64,000 nt of DNA. Origin: Brasenia schreberi (Eukaryota > Streptophyta > Magnoliopsida > Nymphaeales > Cabombaceae). Positions within the stretch are counted from its first letter, which is position 1. Each line of letters starts with the position of its first letter. Positions 24,501-34,053 of the stretch are shown here, piece by piece. Under the pieces are notes generated by a model, which saw only the letters and a program-made list of their open reading frames with translations, searched no databases and was not told where the DNA came from. The DNA lies in contig JAYKKT010000076.1 of the NCBI GenBank assembly GCA_036023115.1, forward strand, positions 868,001 through 932,000. The letters are read 5' to 3'. A program made the translations under genes and the position numbers.

Positions 24501-24847
24501 AAGAAGAGACTTAGGCACGTGCAAATCCACGTGATATAAAACATGCAATCGCATCTTAAAGACCCGAAATAGACACCTCGAACCGTTTCGTAGACTTTCT
24601 CCCCAAAAACTCGATTTTTGCAAAAGCGTACAGACTGACCCTTGCGCATCGGTGCAAGAAGGTCTGCGACGACAAGAGCTCACTTGCTCACAGTCGCCAC
24701 GTTTAGAAGTCAGTGTTAATATATCTTCGCTAGCTTAAGTAAGCTAGCTGGCACGCCCTATTTGTATACATAGGCCTTAGACGCACGATAAGATCCACTC
24801 AGAGCCACGAAAGAGGCGAAGAGGCGGGGATTTTTCGCGCGTCTACA
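21540..24847 (+). repeat. 5' LTR of element C
   Basis: TGTAAACACC...GCGTCTACA, about 3.3 kb. Contents in order: U3 inverted repeat (about 22017-22059), telomere-like region (22300-22730), TATTTAAA 22772-22779, five 110-bp units (23728-24245), 14-bp minisatellite (24267-24335), U5 hairpin 24637-24664. Confidence 0.9.
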
Positions 24848-24852
24848 GAGAT

Positions 24853-24870
24853 TGGCACGCCCGGTGGGAC
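24853..24870 (+). other. Primer-binding site of element C
   Basis: TGGCACGCCCGGTGGGAC, five bases after the LTR end. It begins with TGG, which pairs with the CCA end of a tRNA. It is identical to the site of element G. The tRNA is not assigned. Confidence 0.85.
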
Positions 24871-24988
24871 GTGAGCCTTTTTCAAAAATCGAGTTTACTT
24901 GTAGAAGTCTTGCAAAATTTTATAAAGGTGTCGTTTTAACTTGTTTTCTTTGCTTTTACTTAGGAAATTTTGAAAAAGCTTGAAAAGC

Positions 24989-27859
24989 ATGTCAAAATCC
25001 AATCCAAGTGAAGTGTCGAGCCAAGGCTCATGCGCATCAAGTTCTCACTCTAGGAGGATTTTCAAAAACAAAATAAAACTAGATGAAATCGAGGACTTGA
25101 GAAGGGAATTTGAGGCCAAAATCGATGCTCTCAGCCAGGAGGCTGAAGTAGGCGATTCGTGTTCATCAAACGGTGAACAGAGGCCTAAAAAGAAAATTGA
25201 AAAACCTCGCAAGCAAAAAGAGGTCTCCGTAATGGAAGGCAACCAATACCACGAGTCCTTCACACAAAAGGACCGTAAAGCCCTACAGCAGCTGCTGAAA
25301 GGGCAAAATAAAGAGAAAAGAAGCTACGCCCTGTCTGATTTCCTTCCTATGGATTACGAAACAGACAGTGACGATGAAATACCGAACTTCAATCGGTATG
25401 ATGGCATGGGAGACCCTAGGTCTCACTTACAGCTTTTCTCACGTCGAGCCCATAAGAAGAAAAAGGACTCGATGAAATGGGTGTATTGGTTCCCTCTATC
25501 CCTTAAAGGCACAGCTGCCAAATGGCTGGCTTCCTACGACTTAAGCCAGTTCGCTACTTTTGAGGAGTTAGCGAACTGCTTCATGCAAAGATTTGCACAC
25601 AACGTGGAAGTCACGCCAACCCTGAATACCTTAAGGGATACAAAGTAAGGCATGAACGAAGACGTGCATGCCTTCATTATAAGATGGAGGTCTCTTTTGG
25701 GCCAAGTACGAGAGCCTATATCTGAAGGATGCGCAGTAATGCTCATCCTGGATAATTTCAAAAGCGAGTTAAAAACCCTTCTCTCGCTCCATGAGATTTC
25801 AACTTTCCATAAGTTGATCAAAAAGGCCTCCCTTTTCGAAACCAACTTGCAAAAAGGGACATACGACCACTTATGGAAAGGAAGTGCCGTTCCAAAAACA
25901 CGTGTGGAAAAGCCCATCGCATATGGGCTGCCCACAACGGACAAAGGGGCAAAACCCCATAAAATCGCCAATGTCCGGGTGGATCCAGGCATAGCGGGCA
26001 CTTCTAAAAATTTTGAAAAAATAGAAAATAAGAGAGAACGCAATTTTTCAAAACCAATTGAAAAACGGGAGTACACTCCGCTGGGGCAACCTGTGTCGGA
26101 GGTCCTAGACCTCTTACTTGCCCAGGGCATGATCGAACTCCCTGAAATCCCCGAAGGAGTCACGTCCAAAGGGGGGTATTTAAACCGATTTTGCAAGTAT
26201 CATCAGCTCAAAGGCCATGATACCAAACGGTGCTTCTCTCTTCTAAATAAAATTGAGAACTTGATAGCGGAGGGCCGGCTCCAGGTCACTGCGGAATCTG
26301 AGCCACCTCAAGCTATCTTCAAGGAACCCTTTCCCAAACACGCCAGTGGCAGTGGGAAAGGAAAGGAGGTATGTACCCTCACCATTTCCAAGGAACTAGC
26401 GCGAAAGCCCGAACCTGGTCGACCTACTTGTGCGCCCATCCTTGTATTATACAAGAGGCCCGCCCAAGTCGTCATTCGGGGACCATCAAAAGTGGAAACC
26501 CCGGCAAAGCCAGTTTTTAAAATCCAAGGTTCTCCTCAGCTCATCCTTAGAGCCAAGTTTAGCGCAAACCCTAGGCTGGTCGTGGGGGAAGTCACTAGAT
26601 CCGGGAGGATCTACCAACCCCCGCACCTTCAAGGTGCTCAAAAGGTGGTCAGTGTGCCTGGCCCCTCAAAAGCATGTATCCCTAGTGGTCTGCCAAAAGC
26701 AGATAAGGACAAAATCATCCTAAATCCTTATGATTTCGAAAACCACCTTTCAAAGATTCCTATTCACATGTCTATCCTAGAGCTTATCAAAACCTCGCCT
26801 AGGCATAGACTTGTCTTAGAGAAAATTCTAGAAAGGGCCAAGGTTGATTCGAACATAAGTCCGGAATCCTTGTCTGCCCAAGTGGCTTTGTTAGGAGCAA
26901 AATCGCCCATCACCTTCTCGGAAGATGATGTAGATAGACCCTACGAAACCCATAACCAGGCCCTGCATATCGAGGTGGTTCTAAACAACCACTCTCTGGA
27001 CAGGTGCCTAGTCGATGGTGGAGGAGGGCTCAACATCCTTCCACTTCACGTGGCGTACAAAATCGGAGTCACCCTGACTTCAGTGAACCCAAGCCCCATC
27101 GTTATCACTGGATACGATGGGAATGCATCTAGGCCTTTAGGATCCATCGAACTCCCAATGGAAACGGGAGGGATCGAACACACGGGGGTGTTCCATGTCT
27201 TGGACATCCACCCCCATTATAACCTGTTGCTGGGAAGACCCTGGATACACAGTTTGTGCGCTGTGCCATCCACCTTCCACAAGTGTGTCAAGATCCCTTT
27301 TAGGGACCAAGTCATAGTGATCCTAGGTGAGAGTCACCCACAGCTTCAGGGGATCATAAACTCCCCTTGTTTATCGAGCTCCCAGGCCCATGAGGCTAAC
27401 CTGGGGCAAATTATGGTTGAGCCACCTCGGCTCGTGTTGAACAACCCTAGGAAGGTTGTATATGTGAAGGGGCCGCCCAAAGCAGGCCCCCTCCCGACTC
27501 TAATCCTCCTAGGAAAACCCAAACGTTCCCTATTTCCAAAACCCCTGGACAAAAGGCCATACGAGCCTAATATGGACGATAGCATGTTCCAGGACCACGA
27601 CTTGTATCCCATCTTTTCAAAAAACAAAAGGTAGTGGAACATGTTATTGAACATGGGCTACACGCCCTACAAAAGTCTAGGGGCACAAAACCAGGGTCTC
27701 CTAGAGCCCATCCTTCCTAGGGCCAACCCAAGCCGATATGGGATCGGCTATACTCCCCAAATACCGCCGGGACCACCCCCTGTGACCACCTGGGTCAAGG
27801 GTGCCCCGGAGCCTGTCTTAGAAGAAACCTATGGTTTAGATCTCCTATTCCGAGTCTAA
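24989..27859 (+). pseudogene. ORF1 (gag-protease) of element C, two premature stops
   Basis: It has the same layout as ORF1 of B. CAA has become TAA at 25646-25648, inside the gag core. TCG has become TAG at 27632-27634, just before the G-patch-like segment. Apart from these the frame is open to the TAA after LLFRV at 27859. The CHHC knuckle (CKYHQLKGHDTKRC) and the protease LVDGGGGLNILP are intact. The two stops would yield about 220 aa of gag, so C would need gag from another copy. Confidence 0.9.
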
Positions 27860-27879
27860 CCCATAGTGTTTTCCCTTTG

Positions 27880-27882
27880 TAG
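27880..27882 (+). promoter_or_regulatory. Candidate 3' splice site before pol (element C)
   Basis: GTTTTCCCTTTGTAG is followed by GTATGACGGAAGATCCC, between the ORF1 stop and pol. D has the same (TAG at 36628-36630), and G has GTTTTCTTTGCAG on the minus strand (58864-58866). B has TAC. A pyrimidine tract plus AG conserved across diverged elements fits the intron known between protease and RT in Ogre elements. The donor was not found. Confidence 0.4.
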
Positions 27883-27972
27883 GTATGACGGAAGATCCCT
27901 TTTTCTAAAAATACCAAAAACATGTGAAAACTTAAAATCAAAAAAAATCGAAAAACAAGAAAAACCAAAACA

Positions 27973-30900
27973 ATGGAAAAACAAAAACTCGAAAAAAGCG
28001 TGCTTTGTATAGTTCCCAAAGTTCTTGTTTTACAAAAACCCAAAAAAATCGAAAATTTGGAAAATACCAAAAAGATTTTGTACATAGCCGCTCCTGGTAG
28101 GACTTTGGCGAAAGAAAAGGATTTCGAAAGAAACGTCGTCTGCATAGCCAGACCAAGAATTTCGAAATCACTTGAAAATCCAAGTACAAAACCAGGTTAT
28201 TTTGAAAACCACGCATCAAGTTCCCTCGGATCTAAAGCCCACGAGAATGATCAAAGCCCAGAAGTGGATCCCCTTGAGGAAGATCCTACTTCTGAGCTCC
28301 CAGAATTTCATAGAATTCTCGATTTTGAAAGACCTTCCCAATCAGTAGGAGGAGATTTCGTAGAGGTGAACCTAGGGGATAATTCCAATCCCAAAACCAT
28401 CAAAATAGGCGCATGCTTGCATGAAACTGAAAAGTTAGCATTCATTGCATTTCTACGAACCTATTTAGATGTGTTTGCATGGACGTATGAAGACATGCCG
28501 GGCATAGATCCCAGCATAGTCGAGCATCGTCTACCCTTAGATGTAGGTGTAAAACCAATAAAGCAGAAGCTTAGGAAAATACACCCGAATGTACACGCGC
28601 AAGTCAAAGAGGGTTTAGAAGATCTGCTAAAAGCCGGATTTATAAAACCCATTGCGTATTCTGATTGGTTGTCAAATATCGTTGTAGTTCGAAAAACCAA
28701 TGGAAAAATTCGAATATGCATCGATTTCAGAAACCTGAATAAAGCCACTCCAAAGGATAATTATCCTTTACCAAACATAGATTTGATAGTCGATAGTACT
28801 GCAAATCATGAAATGTTTTCATTCATGGATGGTTATTCAGGCTATAATCAAATCAAACTAAGCCCACGAGATCAGGGTAAGACCGCCTTCACAACCCCAT
28901 GGGGCACGTACTGCTATACAGTCATGCCCTTTGGTTTGAAAAATGCTGGCGCAACATACCAACGAGCCATGAACACGATCTTCCATGATCAAATTCACGA
29001 GCTTGTAGAAGTGTATGTAGATGATCTCTTGGCAAAATCCAAAACCCGATGCACCCATATCGAATGTTTACAAAAGATTTTCGAAAGGCTTAGGCTTTAC
29101 AAAGTAAAGCTAAACCCTCAGAAATGTGTGTTCGGGGTAGAATCAGGAAAGCTTCTAGGCTTTATGGTGAGCCAAAAGGGAATAGAAGTCGACCCCTCTA
29201 AGTGTCGAGCCATCATAGACATGGCTCCACCCTCCAATCTCACCCAAGTCCGTAGCCTTCAAGGTCGATTGCAATCTGTGCGCCGATTCATATCGAATCT
29301 GGCAACTAGATGCGAACCCTTCAACAAACTGTTGAGGAAGGGCACGAAATTCTTATGGGATGACGAATGCCAAAAGTCCTTCGAGAGACTAAAGGCATAC
29401 TTGGTTAATCCCCCCGTTTTGAATCCTCCAAAACAAGGAAAACCGCTTTTATTATACATCTCCGTGCATATAAACGCTTTAGGAGCCCTGTTGGCTCAAT
29501 ACGAGGATGACACCCATAAGGAGTATGCCATCTACTATATTTCGAAAACTCTCTTGGCTTATGAACGAAATTATCAAGCCATGGAGAAGACGTGCTTGGC
29601 CCTAGTCTGGGCCTACCAGAAATTCAGACACTACTTCCTAGATCATGAGATCTGGATAGTGTCCAAGCTTGATCCAATCAAGCACTTGTTCGAAAAACCC
29701 ATTCTCACGGGTAGATTGGGCAAATGGCAACTCCTTCTAATGGAGTATGATCTGAAATACCATCACCAGATCTCTGTTAAGGGGCAAGCCCTAGCAGATT
29801 ACGTGGCTGACTTCCCCTTGGAGGACGCATATCCCACTCTTGTCGAAATGCCTGACGAAGGCATATTGCAAAACCATTTTCAAAACCACATTTTGGCGAA
29901 TTCTTTCGAAAACCAAGTGTGGAAGATGCACTTCGACGGGGCACGAAACCAACGAGGGGCTGGTGCCGGGATCATCCTAATCTCCCCTGAAAAGGGCGAG
30001 ATTCCCATAGCAGTCCGCTTAGATTTCGAATGTTCCAACAACGTAGCTGAGTATGAAGCACTCATACAAGGCTTAAGGATTTCGAAAACTCTAGGGGCAT
30101 CATGCATCGAGGTCTTTGGAGATTCGCTCCCTGTCATAAACCAGGTTTTAAAAGTTTGGCGAGTACGTAATGAGAAACTACTTCCATATCACGAGTTGGC
30201 CACTCGATTGGTCCAATCCTTCCAATCGTGTAAGCTCACACACGTGGGAAGAGAGGACAATGGCATCGCCGATGCCCTCTCTTCCTTGGGTTCAACCCTG
30301 AAGGTCGATCCCATTTCAGGGACCAGATCTTTGGAAATATGGCATGCGCCCCATCCATCCACACACGACCTGGATATTTGCCAAAACAATCCAGAATCTA
30401 TTGAAAAACCCTGGTTCTATGACATAAAACAATTTTTAGAAAATGGGGGATTCACCGAGGATGCCACATCCAAAGATAGGGCATTCATTCGTAAGATTTC
30501 GACCCGATACACCATTCTGGGTGGGGTCTTATACAAAAAGAGTTTTACCGGCATTCTGCTTAGGTGTATCGACCTAGAGGAGGCTAGGATAGTGATGCAC
30601 GAGTTCCACGACGGAGAATGTGGAGGTCATATTAATGCCAACATGATGGCAATGAAAATACTTAGAGGGGGTTATTTTTGGTCCACCCTGAAAAAGGATT
30701 GTCACGATCATGTTAGAAAGTGTCTTCCATGTCAAGTGCATGGGCACGCCATTCATATCCCTTCATCTGCATTGCATTCCGTGGTCAGCCCCTGGCCATT
30801 TACCATGTGGGCGTTTGACATTGTAGGCCCCATATTTCCAAAGGCCTCAAATGGGCATCGTTTTATTTTAGCAGCCACGGAGTATTTCTCCAAGTGGGTG

Positions 30901-31659
30901 GAAGCCATTTCCCTAACGAATGTAATGGGGCAACATGTGGTGGCTTTCATCCGGAGGAATATCTTGGCTCGATTTGGGGTTCCACGAGACCTTGTGTCTG
31001 ATAATGGTACCCCATTCAAGAACGAGCGGATGGTTAAGTTGTGCAACACGTATGGCATAACTCACCACTTCTCCTCGCCCTACTACCCTCAAGGCAACGG
31101 CCAAGCCGAAGACACAAACAAGACTCTCATTGGTATCATTGAGAAAACCTTAGAGAAGGGTAGGAGATGGCATGAGAAGCTGGATGAAGCCTTATGGGCT
31201 TATAGGACTTCCATCCGGACTCCCACGAATGCCACGCCATTCGAATTGGTCTATGGCACAAACGCCATTCTTCCCATTCATACCCAACTGCATTCATTCC
31301 ATACATCCATTGCACTCGACCTCCCCCTAGAGACGCTTCAGCATGCTAGGATGGCCGAGCTAGATTTGCTAGATGAGAGGCGACTCCTTGCCATGGATCA
31401 TGCTCGTGCATACCGGCAAAGGATAGCCCGACATTATGGCAAACACATGAGACCTCGCCACTTTGAAGTGGGAGATCTGGTCTTGAAAACCATCCACCAT
31501 CGTGGCCCACACCCCCTAGGCAAGTGGCGCCCCAACTGGGATGGACCCTATGTTGTACGAGCAACCACTACAAACAATTCGTATTGGTTGATCGATGTAG
31601 AAGGTAGGAATTTAGCAGATCCTATCAATATTCAATACTTAAAGAAGTATCATGTGTAG
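27973..31659 (+). CDS. ORF2 of element C: RT - RNase H - second RNase H - integrase
   Basis: This open 1228-aa frame starts at ATG 27973. A lysine-rich N-terminus is followed by reverse transcriptase (about 195-375, YVDD at 348-351), RNase H (about 490-610), and a second RNase H (about 650-775) with FDGA, YEAL, GDS and IADAL as likely acidic catalytic residues. Integrase follows with an HHCC zinc region (about 876-925) and a D-D-E core (WAFDIVGP, SDNGTPF, NGQAED). A GPY/F-type C-terminus (WDGPYVV) lies near 1190. Dual RNase H marks the Tat lineage. No chromodomain is visible. The frame contains no stop, so the enzymes may be functional. A conserved pyrimidine tract plus TAG at 27880-27882 may be a splice acceptor. 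Confidence 0.92.
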   Translation: MEKQKLEKSVLCIVPKVLVLQKPKKIENLENTKKILYIAAPGRTLAKEKDFERNVVCIARPRISKSLENPSTKPGYFENHASSSLGSKAHENDQSPEVDPLEEDPTSELPEFHRILDFERPSQSVGGDFVEVNLGDNSNPKTIKIGACLHETEKLAFIAFLRTYLDVFAWTYEDMPGIDPSIVEHRLPLDVGVKPIKQKLRKIHPNVHAQVKEGLEDLLKAGFIKPIAYSDWLSNIVVVRKTNGKIRICIDFRNLNKATPKDNYPLPNIDLIVDSTANHEMFSFMDGYSGYNQIKLSPRDQGKTAFTTPWGTYCYTVMPFGLKNAGATYQRAMNTIFHDQIHELVEVYVDDLLAKSKTRCTHIECLQKIFERLRLYKVKLNPQKCVFGVESGKLLGFMVSQKGIEVDPSKCRAIIDMAPPSNLTQVRSLQGRLQSVRRFISNLATRCEPFNKLLRKGTKFLWDDECQKSFERLKAYLVNPPVLNPPKQGKPLLLYISVHINALGALLAQYEDDTHKEYAIYYISKTLLAYERNYQAMEKTCLALVWAYQKFRHYFLDHEIWIVSKLDPIKHLFEKPILTGRLGKWQLLLMEYDLKYHHQISVKGQALADYVADFPLEDAYPTLVEMPDEGILQNHFQNHILANSFENQVWKMHFDGARNQRGAGAGIILISPEKGEIPIAVRLDFECSNNVAEYEALIQGLRISKTLGASCIEVFGDSLPVINQVLKVWRVRNEKLLPYHELATRLVQSFQSCKLTHVGREDNGIADALSSLGSTLKVDPISGTRSLEIWHAPHPSTHDLDICQNNPESIEKPWFYDIKQFLENGGFTEDATSKDRAFIRKISTRYTILGGVLYKKSFTGILLRCIDLEEARIVMHEFHDGECGGHINANMMAMKILRGGYFWSTLKKDCHDHVRKCLPCQVHGHAIHIPSSALHSVVSPWPFTMWAFDIVGPIFPKASNGHRFILAATEYFSKWVEAISLTNVMGQHVVAFIRRNILARFGVPRDLVSDNGTPFKNERMVKLCNTYGITHHFSSPYYPQGNGQAEDTNKTLIGIIEKTLEKGRRWHEKLDEALWAYRTSIRTPTNATPFELVYGTNAILPIHTQLHSFHTSIALDLPLETLQHARMAELDLLDERRLLAMDHARAYRQRIARHYGKHMRPRHFEVGDLVLKTIHHRGPHPLGKWRPNWDGPYVVRATTTNNSYWLIDVEGRNLADPINIQYLKKYHV

Positions 31660-32829
31660 GATCTGGATTAAATTCCAGTTTTCGAAAATTTTATAGGGAT
31701 AGCTGCCCTGAGACGTGTGAATAAGGTGCAAAAGCAACTCGTGTGACCCTAAGTGAGAGAATTCACACTTGTAAAAGAGTGGAGTTTTCAAAATCGTGGT
31801 TACATTTCAAAATCCTTCTTCTTACAAAGAAAGGCCTAGTTCAACATAGCAAGATACTTGCAAGTAGTACGTGCTATTTCTAAATAGGTTGATCTGGAAT
31901 GGATCGAGTGTATGCTTGGGATAAGTCCTCCCCTCTTCTCTTCTCCTTCCAAAAGGAAAACAAAGGCCCAAATCAAAAGGGAATTTCCCATTTAAAATCT
32001 CTTTCCAAAAGAAAGAAAACCAGACTTCAAAGAGAAAAATCGATTCTCTTATAAAAAAGAGGGATTAAAGAAAAAATACTCCCAAAGGGAGACCCTCTAT
32101 AAAAAAGGAAAAAGAGGCCAAAAAGCTCAAAAAGAGCAGTTTTCCGCCTTCTATGCCTTAAACCACGGGACGCTTCAGAAGGGACCGTGGTATCTCTTTC
32201 CCATCCCTGGCTTATCCCAAGCTAAAGCACGGTTCATTTCGAGGAATCCTAAAGTAAAAATAGGATTTACTTACTTGAATTTCATCTTGTTTGAGAATTC
32301 GACGTTTCGAGTAAGGCGTAGGAATTTGAAATGAAGCTTGTTTTCTTATAAAACCTCCGCTAAATAAGCGAGTGTTAAGACTCAAACAAGGGCAAGCACG
32401 AAGAGCTCGAGATCCTTACGATCGAGGCTCAAGACAGTTGTCCCTTTTGTAAATAGCTTTTGTAAATAAGTTTTAAAAACCGAACATCGAACAGCATAGG
32501 GTTTTTGCTCACTTGGAGCAGTAGGCCTTGTAAGTCTCTAGGGTTCGACCACACCTGGTCTCTGGGAGGTCGCCACTCTTGGCACCACACCCATGTCATC
32601 TGCATTCCACGCACGGTACTGGCATGAACATGATCCCATTTAGGACCAGATTCCATAAGTAAACCCTTTGGCGTGATATCTCCTCCTACCAAAGTTTGTA
32701 AAATTGAGATTTTGTTAAAATGGGACGATCCCATATTCTTCGTGGCTAGATCTAGGGAGACATTAAAAGGGGTGTTTGTCATCTTTGCCCTTATCCAAAT
32801 CTATTTGGACAAGGCCAAAGAGGGGCATC
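31660..32829 (+). other. 3' untranslated region of element C
   Basis: It contains the conserved hairpin at 32162-32191 and the polypurine tract at 32814-32829. An antisense frame of 117 codons (32429-32782, minus) is open here, shortened in A and broken in B. Tat elements such as Grande are known to carry extra ORFs downstream of integrase, sometimes antisense, but this one shows no recognisable domain. Confidence 0.8.
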
Positions 32830-33305
32830 TGTAAACACCCCAAAATCCCACGAATTTCTTAAACGAATCTGGTTTTATACAAGCAGCCCCAAAGGGGCAT
32901 TTTGAGTTTGGAAACCCAGGAGCCTTCCAAACAACCCTGTATATATGTTTTAAACTTTATCTTTCAAAAACATATGATATAGCTTTTGAAAACCCTTTTA
33001 AAACATGTTTTGAAACCCCAAAGTGGCTTGGCCCGATCAAGACAGGACCAGGAGAGCCAAGAAGAGCCCGGAACCGGAGCACCTGTCGAGCCCGGCGCAG
33101 CAACTCTTGTATCTGATTCACACCCCAGGATCTCGAACGTCCAAGACCCTGTTCTTATCAAAATAGCATTTGAAGTCATCTCCGGAAGGCAGAAACGGAG
33201 GCGGACGACTATGTTGGCGAAGACCCAACGCAGATGGAGTACTGATGCTGTCAGGCCCCACACGAATCGTCCGTTTCGAACCCAGCTCGAAGGAGTCAGA
33301 GTTCA
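32830..33305 (+). repeat. 3' LTR of element C, first 476 bp
   Basis: It starts TGTAAACACC after the polypurine tract and follows the C 5' LTR almost base for base up to GAGTTCA. There it jumps to sequence that belongs near the end of an LTR. Confidence 0.88.
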
Positions 33306-34053
33306 ATTCATGTCGTGTGTGTAAGTCTTTCAATTCTGAAAGACCCAAGTAAGGGCTGACCTATACTATTTGGGTTTCATTTCATGTCGTGTGTGTAAGT
33401 CTTTCAATTCAAGCACGCACCCACATTGAGCCTTCGCTCTTATTTGCAAGACCCGAGTAAGGGCTCATATACATACTCTATATACATATCTCCCTTCGGC
33501 ATCTATATTTCAAGTTATTTCCCTTCGGTTATTTCCCTTCGGCATTGTCTTTACATTCGGGTTTTCCCTTTGGAGTAGCGTGAGTTCGCATTACATATAC
33601 GCCATACCACGAGGTAGGACGCATATTCCATCAAAGCAAGCCCCGCTCGAATTCGCCCATGTAGTGGAGTGTTCATAACACACAAACTAGGTGGCCCGAA
33701 AAGGGATAAAAGGAAAGACTTAGGCACGTGCAAATCCACGTGATCTAAAATATGCAACCGCATCTAAAAGACCTGAATTAGACACCTCGAACCGCTTCGT
33801 AGACTTTCTATCCCAAAACTCAATTTTTGCAAAGCGTACAAACTGACCCTTGCGCATCGGTGCAAGAAGGTCTGCGACGACAAGAGCTCACTTGCTCACA
33901 GTCGCCACGATTAGAAGTCAGTTTTACATCTTGGCTAGCTTAGGTAAGCTAGCTGGCATGACCTGTTTGCATAAATAGGCCTTAGACGCACGAGAGGATC
34001 CATCCAAGCCCAGAAAAGGCAGGGGAGGCGTGGGGATTTTTCGCGCGTCTACA
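33306..34053 (+). repeat. LTR tail of another copy, fused to the C LTR
   Basis: This is the last 748 bp of an LTR: about 1.3 units of the 110-bp repeat (one with an internal deletion), a short ATTTCCCTTCGG region, the U5 hairpin at 33845-33872, and the end GCGTCTACA. It is more like the D and X LTRs than the C LTR. The right flank is the gag gene of D, without a primer site, so this LTR end belonged to an element inserted in the gag of D. Confidence 0.8.

Larger units (their letters stand above)
21540..33305 (+). mobile_element. Element C, youngest long Tat-lineage element, 3' LTR truncated
   Basis: The order is 5' LTR 21540-24847, primer site 24853-24870, ORF1 24989-27859 with two stops, open pol 27973-31659, 3' untranslated region, polypurine tract 32814-32829, and the first 476 bp of the 3' LTR. 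Within those 476 bp I count about four or five differences from the 5' LTR, near 99% identity, so the insertion is recent. It landed in the 110-bp repeat region of the 3' LTR of B. No target duplication can be shown because the right end is lost. Confidence 0.9.
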
